This document shows, piece after piece, positions 25,088 to 33,400 of a DNA stretch of 45,423 nt. How positions within the stretch are numbered: the first letter of the stretch is position 1; every line of letters starts with the position of its first letter. A program made the position numbers and the translations under genes. Below the pieces are notes generated by a model. The model was not told where the DNA came from and ran no database searches. It was given only the letters and a program-made list of their open reading frames with translations. The stretch is from Acidobacteria bacterium 5-1 (GTDB taxonomy: Bacteria > Acidobacteriota > Blastocatellia > Pyrinomonadales > Pyrinomonadaceae): assembly GCA_002050455.1 (NCBI GenBank), contig MWZA01000139.1:1-45423 (forward strand), written 5' to 3'.

Positions 25088-27022
25088 TTATGATTCGCCG
25101 CCGGTCTTTTCCGGTTGCCAATTATAATTAATCCTGACATTTTTGAGCGAAGGCGCGTCCAAAGTATTAATTTCAAAACCCAAAATATATGGCTTGACTA
25201 AAGAATAAGAAGTCGGAAAATAAAGCGGAATGGCGGGCAGTTCGGCAAGTGCTTCGTCTTCGGTCAAAATCGCGCCGTTTTCTTCCATATTTTCAAATGT
25301 TCCCAAAGCTAAATTTTCATTGTCGAATGTTTCACCTTTTATTTGTTCGGAAACATTTTCGTTATTTTTCGGTTTTTCAATTTTTGACGTTTCATTTTCT
25401 TTATTTTTCTTCGCCGTTTTCGTTTCGGCTGCTGATTCTTTCGACGGAAAAATCGCCAGCATATTCGCTGCTTCGTCCGTTGTCGGGAGAACCACGCCGC
25501 GCCGTATCATATCAAATTCACCCGTTTTTTTCGCCGCTTCAATCTCGTCTGTTTCTTTGACTGTAATTTCCGTTTCGATATTCAGATTGTCCTTCCACAT
25601 CTTTGCTACGCTTCGTGCAATGCGCTGCTGCATATTGTTGCGATTAATCAATAATTTAATTTTCGGGAAATTTTCACTGTTGGGAAAACCCGCTTCCGTC
25701 AAAAGATTTTTTGCGCGTTCCGTGTCTTGCCTAAGTTTTATTTTAGTTTCTTCGTCAAACGGCGAAAAACTCAGCGCAGGAAGGCTTGCGCCGTCCATCT
25801 CGTCCTCGCTTAAACGCTCGCGCTCAATTGCAATCGCCAACGCTTCACGCACTTGACGGTTATCAAACGGCGCATTTTCCCGATTAAATTCGTAAAAATT
25901 CAATGCGCTGTGCATTGTGCGCTCAAAATCATCGTAAGGCGTGAGAAGTTTCAACGCCAGCGGTTCAAAATCTACATTGGTAATCGCGTCAACTTCACCT
26001 TTGCGATACGCATCCAACGCCTTTTCAGCATTTTCCGTCGGCACAAATCGCACTCTTTCAAGTTCAATTTTCCCGCTGTTCCAGTAGTGTTCGGCGCGGT
26101 CAAGCGTGATGCCGTCCTGCCCGACGCTAAAGACGCGAAACGCGCCGCTTGTAACAATATCAGCGTTTAATTTATCGCCTTCAAACTCCTTGCCGTCGCC
26201 GTAAATCGGACGGAAAATCGGGTGCGCGACCAGCGCGGGAAAGTCTTTATCAGGCTGAACGAGCGAAATTTTCAATGTGTAATTGTCAATGGCTTCCACG
26301 CCAAATTTCGTTCCGGGTTTGGTTTCTTTCTTTTCAGTAATTTTCGTTTTTACTTCTGTTTCAGATTTTTTATCGGCTTCCGATTGTTTCGGCGGCAGAG
26401 CTGGTTTTATTTCCGTTTTTTGCGCCGTGTTTGGATTCGGTTTTTTGAAAATTTGCGGAAGGTCTTGATTAAATGGAGATTTAGGAGATAAATCTGGTTC
26501 TTCCGATTCTTGAGGCGGCGTTTCTTCCTTTTCCGCAACCTGCATTCCGACGATATTGTTGAGTAATTTATAATGCGAAACTTTGTCGCCCATCTTCGCC
26601 AGACGTTTCCAGGAGCGCACGAAATCTTTTGCCGTAACCTGCTCGCCGTTTGACCATTTAGCATCGCGCCGAAGCGTGAAAGTCCAAATCTTATTATCGC
26701 CGGAAGCCGCCCAATCAACCGCAATCGCCGGAATAGTTTCCAAAGTTTTCGGATTTGTGTCGGTCAAACCTTCATAAATAGCGCGGACAACATCGGTTTC
26801 GGGCGGCGCGGCGGCGAGCGCGGGGTCAAATGATTTCGGCATTTTGCCGTTGTTCCAGCGAAATTCTTTTTTCGGCGGCGGCGCGGTTTCGGCGTAAAAA
26901 GGTTCGGGCTGCGGTTTTTCAAGTTCGGCGCAGGCAGTAATGAGCAGCACCAATATAACCAAACACAATTGTAACGGATAATTAATGGACAATTTATAAT
27001 TTTTCTCTTTAAAATTTTTCAT
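25088..27022 (-). CDS. Second peptide/solute-binding lipoprotein (SBP_bac_5)
   Basis: Same family as OppA. From ATG 27022 (MKNFKEKNYKLS) a signal leads to the lipobox ITAC (Cys31). Then KEFRWNNGKMPKSFDPALAA, DVVRAIYEGLTDTNPKTLETIPAIA and KWSNGEQVTAKDFVRSWKRL. Like the neighbour, it has a long Pro/Glu/Lys-rich insert (~residues 165-240) right before GVEAIDNYTLKISL, and a second lysine/asparagine-rich insert near residues 535-590. The frame can also start at GTG 27043, which overlaps the coaE stop (TAGTG); the codons between are heptad-repeat sequence. It probably shares the permeases encoded downstream or serves a different peptide range. Confidence 0.85.
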   Translation of the reverse strand: MKNFKEKNYKLSINYPLQLCLVILVLLITACAELEKPQPEPFYAETAPPPKKEFRWNNGKMPKSFDPALAAAPPETDVVRAIYEGLTDTNPKTLETIPAIAVDWAASGDNKIWTFTLRRDAKWSNGEQVTAKDFVRSWKRLAKMGDKVSHYKLLNNIVGMQVAEKEETPPQESEEPDLSPKSPFNQDLPQIFKKPNPNTAQKTEIKPALPPKQSEADKKSETEVKTKITEKKETKPGTKFGVEAIDNYTLKISLVQPDKDFPALVAHPIFRPIYGDGKEFEGDKLNADIVTSGAFRVFSVGQDGITLDRAEHYWNSGKIELERVRFVPTENAEKALDAYRKGEVDAITNVDFEPLALKLLTPYDDFERTMHSALNFYEFNRENAPFDNRQVREALAIAIERERLSEDEMDGASLPALSFSPFDEETKIKLRQDTERAKNLLTEAGFPNSENFPKIKLLINRNNMQQRIARSVAKMWKDNLNIETEITVKETDEIEAAKKTGEFDMIRRGVVLPTTDEAANMLAIFPSKESAAETKTAKKNKENETSKIEKPKNNENVSEQIKGETFDNENLALGTFENMEENGAILTEDEALAELPAIPLYFPTSYSLVKPYILGFEINTLDAPSLKNVRINYNWQPEKTGGES

Positions 27023-27046
27023 TTTCCACTTTCCGTTTTCCACTAA
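27015..27046. repeat. Heptad tract at the start of the second binding-protein gene
   Basis: TTTTCAT, TTTCCAC, TTTCCGT, TTTCCAC in 7-nt phase. On the minus strand it supplies GGAAAGTGGAAAATG, so the repeat itself provides a purine-rich site and start codon. It also covers the last bases of coaE. Confidence 0.6.
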
Positions 27047-27645
27047 ATTAAAAGTTTTAACTGCTCAAAAATTATAACTGTTTGTTGTTTTGCCGCTTTA
27101 AAACCTTCTGAAGTATCAATTAAAAAATCGGCGTAGCGTTTTTTCTCGGTTTGCGGCATTTGCGAGTTAATCCGTTTTAAGGCTTCTTCCGCCGTTAAAT
27201 TATTGCGTAACATCAATCTTTCTAATTGTAGCGCAGATTCGCACCAAACAACAATAATTTTGTCAAAACGCCGGTAACCGCCTGATTCTATCATCAAAGC
27301 CGCGTCAACAACAGCGATGCCTTGCGGATTTTCACGCTCGCGCTCGCACAGCCATTTGTTTTGTTTTTCGATAACCAATGGATGCACGATTGAGTTCAGC
27401 AGTTGCCGTTTTGCTTCGTCGGTAAAAACAATTGAGCCGATTTTTGCGCGGTCAAGCTCGCCGTTCGGCTGTAAAACTTCCGCGCCAAAGTTCTTGACAA
27501 TCCGGCGCAAACCTTCTGTATTTGACTGAACAACTTCCCGCGCCGTCTGGTCGGCATCGAGAACAAACGCGCCGAGTTCGCGGAAAACTTCGCAAACATA
27601 AGATTTTCCGACAGCAATCGAACCTGTTAAGCCGACTTTGAGCAT
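27043..27645 (-). CDS. coaE: Dephospho-CoA kinase
   Basis: Last step of coenzyme A synthesis: phosphorylates the 3' hydroxyl of dephospho-CoA. P-loop GLTGSIAVGKS at the N-terminus, then VLDADQTAREVV (the DAD motif binding dephospho-CoA), GSIVFTDEAKRQLLNSIVHPLV, VVDAALMIESGGYRRFDKIIVVW and RLMLRNNLTAEEALKRINSQM (lid). Size 200 is usual. It is followed at once by a binding-protein gene. Confidence 0.96.
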   Translation of the reverse strand: MLKVGLTGSIAVGKSYVCEVFRELGAFVLDADQTAREVVQSNTEGLRRIVKNFGAEVLQPNGELDRAKIGSIVFTDEAKRQLLNSIVHPLVIEKQNKWLCERERENPQGIAVVDAALMIESGGYRRFDKIIVVWCESALQLERLMLRNNLTAEEALKRINSQMPQTEKKRYADFLIDTSEGFKAAKQQTVIIFEQLKLLI

Positions 27646-27654
27646 TTTTATTTT

Positions 27655-27715
27655 GAAACAACGATTTGCACGAATTTATCTTTAATCCACGAAAATTCGT
27701 GTAAATCGTTGTTTC
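27655..27715. repeat. Inverted repeat of the GAAACAACGATT type
   Basis: A 23-base arm (27655-27677, starting GAAACAACGATTTGCACG) faces its complement (27693-27715) with one mismatch, in the gap between mazG-like and coaE. The outer ends match those bounding the GxxExxY cassette at 32907-33400. No T-run at the end. Confidence 0.8.
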
Positions 27716-27725
27716 ATTTTTAAGT

Positions 27726-28025
27726 TTAGCGATTATGACGCGCCGCCAATTTCCCAATATTAAACTCGGCAATTTCCGTCAAAGTCAAACCTAATTCATC
27801 AGCGCACGCAGAAATATACCACAACACATCGCCGAGTTCGTCTTTTAATTTAGCGCGGATTTCTTCCGTTATTTTGCCGCCAAAATCGCGTTGGATTTTC
27901 TTGACAATGTTGGCAACTTCGCCCGCTTCGCCCGCGAGTCCGAGCGTCGGATATTCGAGATTTTTCAAACGATTCGGATACAAAGCCGTCTGCTTTGCTT
28001 CCCGTTGATATTCTTCAAAATTCAT
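27726..28025 (-). CDS. MazG-like nucleotide pyrophosphohydrolase
   Basis: Hydrolyses noncanonical NTPs or dNTPs to monophosphates. A single all-alpha MazG-type domain of 99 residues: LGLAGEAGEVANIVKKIQRD provides the first EXXE-type metal site and LKDELGDVLWYISACADELG the ELGD/EXXD site. It is half the size of full MazG, as in the MazG-like family. It sits between folD and coaE on the same strand, each gap filled by an inverted repeat. The substrate is not predictable. Confidence 0.88.
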   Translation of the reverse strand: MNFEEYQREAKQTALYPNRLKNLEYPTLGLAGEAGEVANIVKKIQRDFGGKITEEIRAKLKDELGDVLWYISACADELGLTLTEIAEFNIGKLAARHNR

Positions 28026-28038
28026 AATTTTTTTTCGT

Positions 28039-28137
28039 CGCAGAGACGCGAAGACGCAGAGATTTAAGAAAAAGATTTTATCCTGTAAATCCTGTTCATC
28101 CTGTTTTATTTTTTCTCTGCGTCTTCATGTTTCTGCG
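28039..28137. repeat. Inverted repeat with a nine-base tandem core between folD and mazG-like
   Basis: Arms 28039-28061 (CGCAGAGACGCGAAGACG...) and 28115-28137 pair over 23 positions with three mismatches. The centre holds three tandem 9-base units of the ATCCTGTTC type (28080-28105). Confidence 0.8.
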
Positions 28138-28139
28138 GT

Positions 28140-29084
28140 TTAATTCTCTTTTAATCTTCTCATCTTCGCGGCTTCAACCGTATTTTTCATCAACATTGCC
28201 ACCGTTAAAAGTCCGACGCCGCCGGGAACAGGCGTAAATGCACCGGCTTTTTCCATCGCCTCTTTTGGGTTCACGTCGCCGACCAATGTAAATCCGCGTT
28301 TTTCGATTGTTTTTAAACGCTTTTCAATTTCAGATTCGTCAAAAAATTCTCGCGCTAAATCTTTATCCGAAAAATTGTTGATGCCGACATCAATCACGAC
28401 TGCGCCTTGTTTGATATGTTCGCCGCCAATAAAACCGGCACGCCCGATTGCCGCTACTAAAATATCAGCTTGGCTCGTAATTTCCGCCAGATTTTTCGTG
28501 CGCGAATGGCAAATCGTAACAGTCGCGTTTTCCCGCAGCAAAAGCATCGCCATCGGTTTGCCGACAATATTACTTCGTCCGACAATAACCGCGTGTTTTT
28601 CGGCGATTTCGATGTCGTAATATCTCAAAATTTCAATTACGCCCGCCGGAGTGCAAGGCACAAGCGCGTTTTGTCCGCTTGCCAATCGTCCGACATTGAC
28701 CGGATGAAAACCGTCAACATCCTTTTCTGGATTTATCGTTTCTAAAATTTCCTTTTCGTTTATTTGTTTCGGCAGCGGCAACTGTACAAGAATTCCGTCA
28801 ACATCGTCGCGCCGATTCAATTCTTGAACCAAATTGAGTAGTTCTTCCTGCGTAGTTTCCGCCGGAAGATGTCGGTGTTCGGAAATTAAACCAAGTTCTT
28901 CGCTCGTTCTGACTTTATTGCTGACATAAACCTTTGATGCCGCATCTTCACCGACGCGCACCGCCGCCAGACACGGGCGAAAAGGCAAATTTCTAACTTC
29001 TTCAGCGACTTTGCCCTTAATTGCCTCAGCAACTTCTTTTCCGCTCAAAATCTTTGCGCGTTTTTTTATCGTTTCTGCTATCAT
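28140..29084 (-). CDS. folD: Methylenetetrahydrofolate dehydrogenase/cyclohydrolase
   Basis: Bifunctional enzyme that interconverts 5,10-methylene-, methenyl- and 10-formyl-tetrahydrofolate with NADP. Seen: RPCLAAVRVGEDAASKVYVSNKVRTSEELG with the Tyr/Lys catalytic region, DGILVQLPLPKQINEKEILETINPEKDVDGFHPVN (the family signature), VIVGRSNIVGKPMAMLLL (Rossmann part) and KAGAFTPVPGGVGLLTVAML (C-terminal signature). Length 314 is slightly long. It is divergent from the transglycosylase gene, 49 bp away. Confidence 0.96.
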   Translation of the reverse strand: MIAETIKKRAKILSGKEVAEAIKGKVAEEVRNLPFRPCLAAVRVGEDAASKVYVSNKVRTSEELGLISEHRHLPAETTQEELLNLVQELNRRDDVDGILVQLPLPKQINEKEILETINPEKDVDGFHPVNVGRLASGQNALVPCTPAGVIEILRYYDIEIAEKHAVIVGRSNIVGKPMAMLLLRENATVTICHSRTKNLAEITSQADILVAAIGRAGFIGGEHIKQGAVVIDVGINNFSDKDLAREFFDESEIEKRLKTIEKRGFTLVGDVNPKEAMEKAGAFTPVPGGVGLLTVAMLMKNTVEAAKMRRLKEN

Positions 29085-29133
29085 AATTCAAGTTTTTGTT
29101 TCTTTATTTAGCTTACAACGGTTTTATTATTTT

Positions 29134-31644
29134 ATGCTACAAGTCAATTTATCAAAGTTGTTTCTTTTCATTTTCGTTTTTTCGCTTTCGATTTCCGCTC
29201 AGAATTTAACCGAAGCACATCAAAAAATCCAAAACGCGGTTGGAAATCGAGATTATCAAACCGCGATTGACCAATTGCAAAACCTCGAAAAATCCGACAA
29301 AAAAAATTTCACACCCAACAATTACGATTATTTGCTGGCGCGAATGGCGGAGAAGCGCGATGATTTTGCGCTTGCCGCAACAAATTATCAAGCAGTTGCA
29401 AATCGCAATTCGGTTTTGAGTGAATACGCGCTGTGGCATCTTTCACAGATTGCCCGCGCTTCGGGAAATCTGATGCTTGAAAGAATTTATTTGCAGAAGA
29501 TTTTGACGCTTGCGCCCGAAAGTCTTTTGAGCGACGCGGTTAAGATGCGAATGGCGCGAAGCTATTTTGAAAGCAAAAATTTTGATGTGGCGATTCAACT
29601 GCTTATTGATCAGCAGTCGGCAATCGGCAGTCGGCAGAATACAACGAACAACGAACAGCGAACAACGAACATTGCACAAAACCGCGAAATCCAAGTTTTG
29701 CTCGGCGAAGCGTATTTGCAAAACAATCAAATTCCGCAAGCGCGTCAGGTTTTTACGAAATTAACCAACAATCTTCCGAATCCGGCGCAACCTGACGATT
29801 TTGCGCTGGCGGGCGCGAAAAATCTTGATTTGCTTGACGGCGGAAAAGAAAATTTTGGCAAAAACGCGCCGCAGCTAGCTGACACGGAACATTACCGGCG
29901 TGCTTTGATTTATCAATTTAATCGCAATTTTCCGCTGGCGCGTTTGCATTTTCAAGCAATTGTCGAACGCTTTTCAACAAGTAATTATGTTGCTGCCGCG
30001 CTTTATCAAATCGGACGCGGTTACGCGCAGGAAGGCAATTTCGCTCAGGCGATTGGTTGGTTTGAGCGCGTCCAAGCCGAATTTCCCGATGACCTGATTG
30101 CCAGAGACGCTTTGAGTCAAACGGCTTCGGCTTACGCTCGTGTCAACAAATCGAAAGAAGCGATTTCGCGTTATCAAAAATTTATCCAAACTTATTCGGA
30201 TGCCGACAATCTGGAACGCGCTTATTTAAATATCGTGGACGTTTTGCGCGATACCGGCGAAGATTTTGAAGCCTTAAAGTGGACGGCAAAAACTCAGGCA
30301 GATTTTAAAGGGAAACTTCCTGAATCGCTCGCGCTTTTTGCCCAGGCGCGAATTCATATTTCACGAAATGATTGGACAAACGCGCTTTCGGATTTAAACA
30401 TTTTGCTGATGTTTCCCGATTTGGGCGGAACGAGAGTTCCGGGCGGCACAAACAAAGCCGAAATTACTTTTTTGAAGGGTTTCGCATTGGAAAATCTCAA
30501 ACGCTATAACGAAGCAATTGACACTTATCTTTTGATTCCTGACGGGCGCAGCGAGTATTACGGCTGGCGAGCAACTGAAAAATTAGAAGCGTTGGCGAAT
30601 GACGAGCAAACAAGGCGTTTTATCACGAAAAAAATAGGCGAATTAACAACAAATATCGAAGTCAGAAATGCCGAAGCACAGAGAAAAGCCGCGCAAGCCG
30701 TCCTGCGTTTGACAGACGCGGCGGAAATTCGCAGTAAAATGTTGGCGATCGTCCGAAAAAGTTATCCGCAGCTTCCCGATTATCAAAAAATTCCAAGCGG
30801 AAAACTGCTGGAATTCGGTCGCAAAGAAATTTTGAAGGAAAAACGCGATTCTGCAAATGAGAATTATCACAAAACTTTAGCCGACGAACTTTTATTTTTG
30901 GGACTTTATGACGAAGGAACACCTGAACTTGAAATCAGTCAACAGTCAACAGTCAACAGTTATCAGAACGACGGACAAAATAATCCAAAATCCAAAATCC
31001 AAAATCCAAAGTCGAATGATTTAGCTTATACTTTGGCTGTCTTTTACAAACGCGGCGAGATGGCAAACCGCGCTGTCGCGTATATCGAACCGCTTTGGCG
31101 AAATGTTCCCGCTGATTACCAACTCGAACTGATTCCGCGCGAGCAAATTGAACTGCTTTATCCAATGCCTTACGCCGATTCGCTTTTGAAGCTTGCGCCT
31201 GAAAAAAATGTTGACCCGCGTTTTATCTTAGCGATTATGCGGCAGGAATCGCGTTTTCGCGCCGAGGTCAAATCCAACGCGGCGGCACGCGGCTTGATGC
31301 AGTTTATTTCGACCACCGCCAATCAAATCGCATCGGAACTTGGGCGCGAAGATTTCAAACAAGATGAACTTTATAATCCGCCGACGGCAATTCTTTTCGG
31401 TTCGCAGTATTTATCGAATTTGTTCAAGCAATTTCCCAACCAACCGGCGGCAGTCGCGGCAAGCTATAACGGCGGCGAAAATAATATGATGCGATGGCTG
31501 GCGCGTGCCGAATCAGATAATCCCGACCGCTATGTTCCCGAAATTATTTATTCACAGTCGAAAGATTATGTTTATAAAGTGATGGCGAATTACCGTGTTT
31601 ATCAGATGTTTTATGACGAGAAGTTAAAATCGAATTCACGTTAA
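29134..31644 (+). CDS. slt: Soluble lytic murein transglycosylase (SLT domain) with TPR-like superhelix
   Basis: Cleaves peptidoglycan glycan strands to anhydro-muropeptides in the periplasm. I chose ATG 29134 (MLQVNLSKLFLFIFVF, signal peptide ending SISAQ); an open frame upstream reads into folD. Most of the 836 residues form helical TPR-like repeats (A-x-Y-x-x-G, for example AALYQIGRGYAQEGNFAQAIGWFERV). The SLT domain near the end has RQESRF with catalytic Glu705, SNAARGLMQ-type NAAARGLMQFI, and AVAASYNGGENNMMRWL. Two inserts (residues ~160-180 and ~602-627) are translated repeat sequence. The protein is a typical family member otherwise. Confidence 0.92.
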   Translation: MLQVNLSKLFLFIFVFSLSISAQNLTEAHQKIQNAVGNRDYQTAIDQLQNLEKSDKKNFTPNNYDYLLARMAEKRDDFALAATNYQAVANRNSVLSEYALWHLSQIARASGNLMLERIYLQKILTLAPESLLSDAVKMRMARSYFESKNFDVAIQLLIDQQSAIGSRQNTTNNEQRTTNIAQNREIQVLLGEAYLQNNQIPQARQVFTKLTNNLPNPAQPDDFALAGAKNLDLLDGGKENFGKNAPQLADTEHYRRALIYQFNRNFPLARLHFQAIVERFSTSNYVAAALYQIGRGYAQEGNFAQAIGWFERVQAEFPDDLIARDALSQTASAYARVNKSKEAISRYQKFIQTYSDADNLERAYLNIVDVLRDTGEDFEALKWTAKTQADFKGKLPESLALFAQARIHISRNDWTNALSDLNILLMFPDLGGTRVPGGTNKAEITFLKGFALENLKRYNEAIDTYLLIPDGRSEYYGWRATEKLEALANDEQTRRFITKKIGELTTNIEVRNAEAQRKAAQAVLRLTDAAEIRSKMLAIVRKSYPQLPDYQKIPSGKLLEFGRKEILKEKRDSANENYHKTLADELLFLGLYDEGTPELEISQQSTVNSYQNDGQNNPKSKIQNPKSNDLAYTLAVFYKRGEMANRAVAYIEPLWRNVPADYQLELIPREQIELLYPMPYADSLLKLAPEKNVDPRFILAIMRQESRFRAEVKSNAAARGLMQFISTTANQIASELGREDFKQDELYNPPTAILFGSQYLSNLFKQFPNQPAAVAASYNGGENNMMRWLARAESDNPDRYVPEIIYSQSKDYVYKVMANYRVYQMFYDEKLKSNSR
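29611..29673. repeat. Nine in-frame heptads inside the transglycosylase gene (first insert)
   Basis: CAGCAGT, CGGCAAT, CGGCAGT, CGGCAGA, then ATACAAC, GAACAAC, GAACAGC, GAACAAC, GAACATT: 63 bases in strict 7-nt phase, exactly 21 codons, encoding QQSAIGSRQNTTNNEQRTTN. It lies in a loop between TPR-like helices. The frame is kept because nine units equal a multiple of three. Confidence 0.85.
30931..31014. repeat. Twelve in-frame heptads inside the transglycosylase gene (second insert)
   Basis: GAAATCA, three GTCAACA, GTTATCA, three diverged units, then AAAATCC repeated and AAAGTCG; 84 bases in one 7-nt phase, 28 codons, encoding QQSTVNSYQ and NPKSKIQNPKS. The same translated motifs occur in cyanobacterial heptanucleotide repeats. 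Confidence 0.85.
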
Positions 31645-31693
31645 CATAAAAAACAAAAGATACCAAAAAATAAACTTCGCGTTATTTTAATGT

Positions 31694-32248
31694 CTAAGAT
31701 TTCTCTTTTGGACGATAATAAGCACTTCCACGCTGTGTAAGTTCGGCTTTTTTGCCCAATGTGTCAATAACCGCACTAAGCAGTTCTTTGTTGCTGAGTT
31801 TGAAATTTACCACACCTTTCGCGTTAACGTCCGGGTCGTCGTAATTGATTACCAGATAGCGGCGTTTTTCACGAATCAAGCCGCCCAAAATTGCGCCCGG
31901 AAGCGGAATTGCGCTGACAACCGTGCCGGTTGTCGAACGCACCGATCTTGACTGCGGGTAGACGACGAGCATTGATTTATAAGGAATCGAAAACATTTCC
32001 TTTTGACTTTTACCGAAAAAAACGAGTCTTTCGTTGATGTCATCAAACTTCAAAGTTCCTGTTTCCCGCTTATCAAATCCGAACATTCCGCCTTCGTATT
32101 TCGCTTGAAAAGAAGCCGGCGCGGGCGTTTTCGGCATCGAAGTTTGCTCTGGTTTCGGCTCCGTTTTTTTCTCCGTCGGACGCAGTTGCGCGTCGGTCAA
32201 AACGGAAAATGAAAGCATCAAGAAACTTAAAAATATTATTTTTTTCAT
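31694..32248 (-). CDS. Predicted exported protein, unknown function
   Basis: From ATG 32248, with AGAGGT as ribosome site, a signal peptide (KKIIFLSFLMLSFSVLTDAQ) is followed by a Pro/Lys-rich linker of ~25 residues and a ~120-residue domain: GGMFGFDKRETGTLKFDD, FSIPYKSMLVVYPQS, a small hydrophobic turn AIPLPGAILGGL, and KELLSAVIDTLGKKAE. The pattern of beta strands and a closing helix suggests a PH/GRAM-like fold, but I do not recognise the family. It is downstream of the HAS-barrel gene and convergent with slt. Confidence 0.6.
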   Translation of the reverse strand: MKKIIFLSFLMLSFSVLTDAQLRPTEKKTEPKPEQTSMPKTPAPASFQAKYEGGMFGFDKRETGTLKFDDINERLVFFGKSQKEMFSIPYKSMLVVYPQSRSVRSTTGTVVSAIPLPGAILGGLIREKRRYLVINYDDPDVNAKGVVNFKLSNKELLSAVIDTLGKKAELTQRGSAYYRPKEKS

Positions 32249-32305
32249 AAAACCTCTTTGTCGGAGAATCTCCAATCACCGATTCAAAATCTAAAAATCG
32301 TCAAT

Positions 32306-32899
32306 TTATAGACGCATTCCGCCAAAGGCGCGTTGCCACGCAAGCGTTTGTTTTAATACGCCGAGCCGTTGGTGGTCGGATTCTGAGCAATCTAAACTTA
32401 GTTGTTCGATGATTGCTTCAAGCAGCGGAACGGCGAAAAGTCCGGCGTGCGCAACAACTTGCGAATAATAATGAATCTGCAAACAATCGTTTTCGTCGGT
32501 GTGAAAATTTTTGACTTCGTTTGATTTGATTTTATAAACGTCTTGTCCGGCAGGAACGACGCGGCGCGGAACTCCGTGGGTTATTTTCTCTGAACTGTCT
32601 TTTATGCCGAGCAGCAGAATTCCAATCAAAAAACCTTGTTCGTTGAGATAATCGGGACTAAAAGAGCCGAGTTCGGGTTTCGGCGAAAGGCGCGGACCAA
32701 AACTTGCATATTCGGGATTGACGAGCATCGAATTGTAAATCACGCCGACAATCTCCATTTCAGCTTCAAGCGGTAAATTGACAAACTGCGCAAAGCCGTA
32801 ATCTTCCGCCGTCGGCGGTGTTGTCGTATCAAGTTCGTCAATCACGCGCCCGACATAATCAATATGAGAATTTGAACTGACGATTTTTGCAATTTTCAT
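32306..32899 (-). CDS. Stand-alone HAS-barrel-like protein, no ATPase domain
   Basis: The first ~90 residues (IAKIVSSNSHIDYVGRVIDE, then QFVNLPLE, IVGVIYNSMLVNPEYA) resemble the HAS barrel at the N-terminus of HerA-type DNA translocases, which contacts NurA or closes the ATPase ring. The rest (~100 residues) is helical, with NFHTDENDCLQIHYYSQVVAHAG and a charged end ALAWQRAFGG-like TLAWQRAFGGMRL. No Walker A or B motif is present, so it is not HerA itself. A NurA gene lies upstream in the same direction. A function as a NurA-associated subunit is inferred. Confidence 0.6.
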   Translation of the reverse strand: MKIAKIVSSNSHIDYVGRVIDELDTTTPPTAEDYGFAQFVNLPLEAEMEIVGVIYNSMLVNPEYASFGPRLSPKPELGSFSPDYLNEQGFLIGILLLGIKDSSEKITHGVPRRVVPAGQDVYKIKSNEVKNFHTDENDCLQIHYYSQVVAHAGLFAVPLLEAIIEQLSLDCSESDHQRLGVLKQTLAWQRAFGGMRL

Positions 32900-32906
32900 A
32901 CTTTTT

Positions 32907-33400
32907 GAAACAACGGATTAACACAGATTGACCCAGATTATTTAATCCAATTTGTATCAATTTTAGCGTTTTCGAGCGAACTTAATCTATTTATCAGCCG
33001 AAAGTGTTCAAGACTTCTTCCACCAAAATTTATGATTAACGCGATTTCCAATCCTGTGGCTTTAAGATAATTTAAAACTTGCGCTTTGTGAATATTCGTA
33101 ATCTTGTCCGTAACTTTTAATTCTAAAATAACTTTTCCTTCAACCAAAATATCGGCAATGTATTCTCCGACAATTTCGCCTTCAAAATAAACTTTAACGG
33201 CAACCTGTTGCTTGGCTGTCAGACCTGCCCGCTTGAATAGTAACATCAACGAATTTTCATAAACTTTTTCCAGAAAACCATTGCCAAGCGTTTGGTGAAC
33301 TTTCATAGCCAAACCAATAACTTGATATGTCAAATCACCATACAGCAACTTTTCCATAAAATTCCAAAGTCTGTGTTAATTCGCGTTAATCCGTTGTTTC
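32907..33400. mobile_element. GxxExxY gene bounded by inverted repeats (candidate mobile cassette)
   Basis: GAAACAACGGATTAAC begins at 32907 and its complement ends at 33400 (16 bases identical), followed inward by TTAACACAG-type 9-base units on both sides. The 494-bp unit carries only the GxxExxY gene and lies inside an otherwise tight gene cluster; its right end overlaps the stop codon of the zinc-ribbon gene (33399-33401). Confidence 0.5.
32938..33357 (-). CDS. GxxExxY-family protein
   Basis: Small 139-residue protein of the GxxExxY family (PD-(D/E)XK-like nuclease fold, function unproven). The name motif is present as G27-F-L-E30-K-V-Y33; the core ADILVEGKVILELKVTDKI gives the expected Asp and Glu-x-Lys, then HKAQVLNYLKATGLEIALIINFG, the strongly conserved C-terminal part. 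It is flanked by inverted repeats, as described for the cassette. It is unlikely to be part of the original NurA cluster. Confidence 0.9.
   Translation of the reverse strand: MEKLLYGDLTYQVIGLAMKVHQTLGNGFLEKVYENSLMLLFKRAGLTAKQQVAVKVYFEGEIVGEYIADILVEGKVILELKVTDKITNIHKAQVLNYLKATGLEIALIINFGGRSLEHFRLINRLSSLENAKIDTNWIK

Noticed and set aside
29011-29133. Upstream extension of the transglycosylase
   Set aside because: It overlaps folD on the other strand; the signal peptide begins at ATG 29134.
30938-31014. CRISPR-like array
   Set aside because: The repeats are 7 nt and adjacent with no spacers, and the region is translated within slt.
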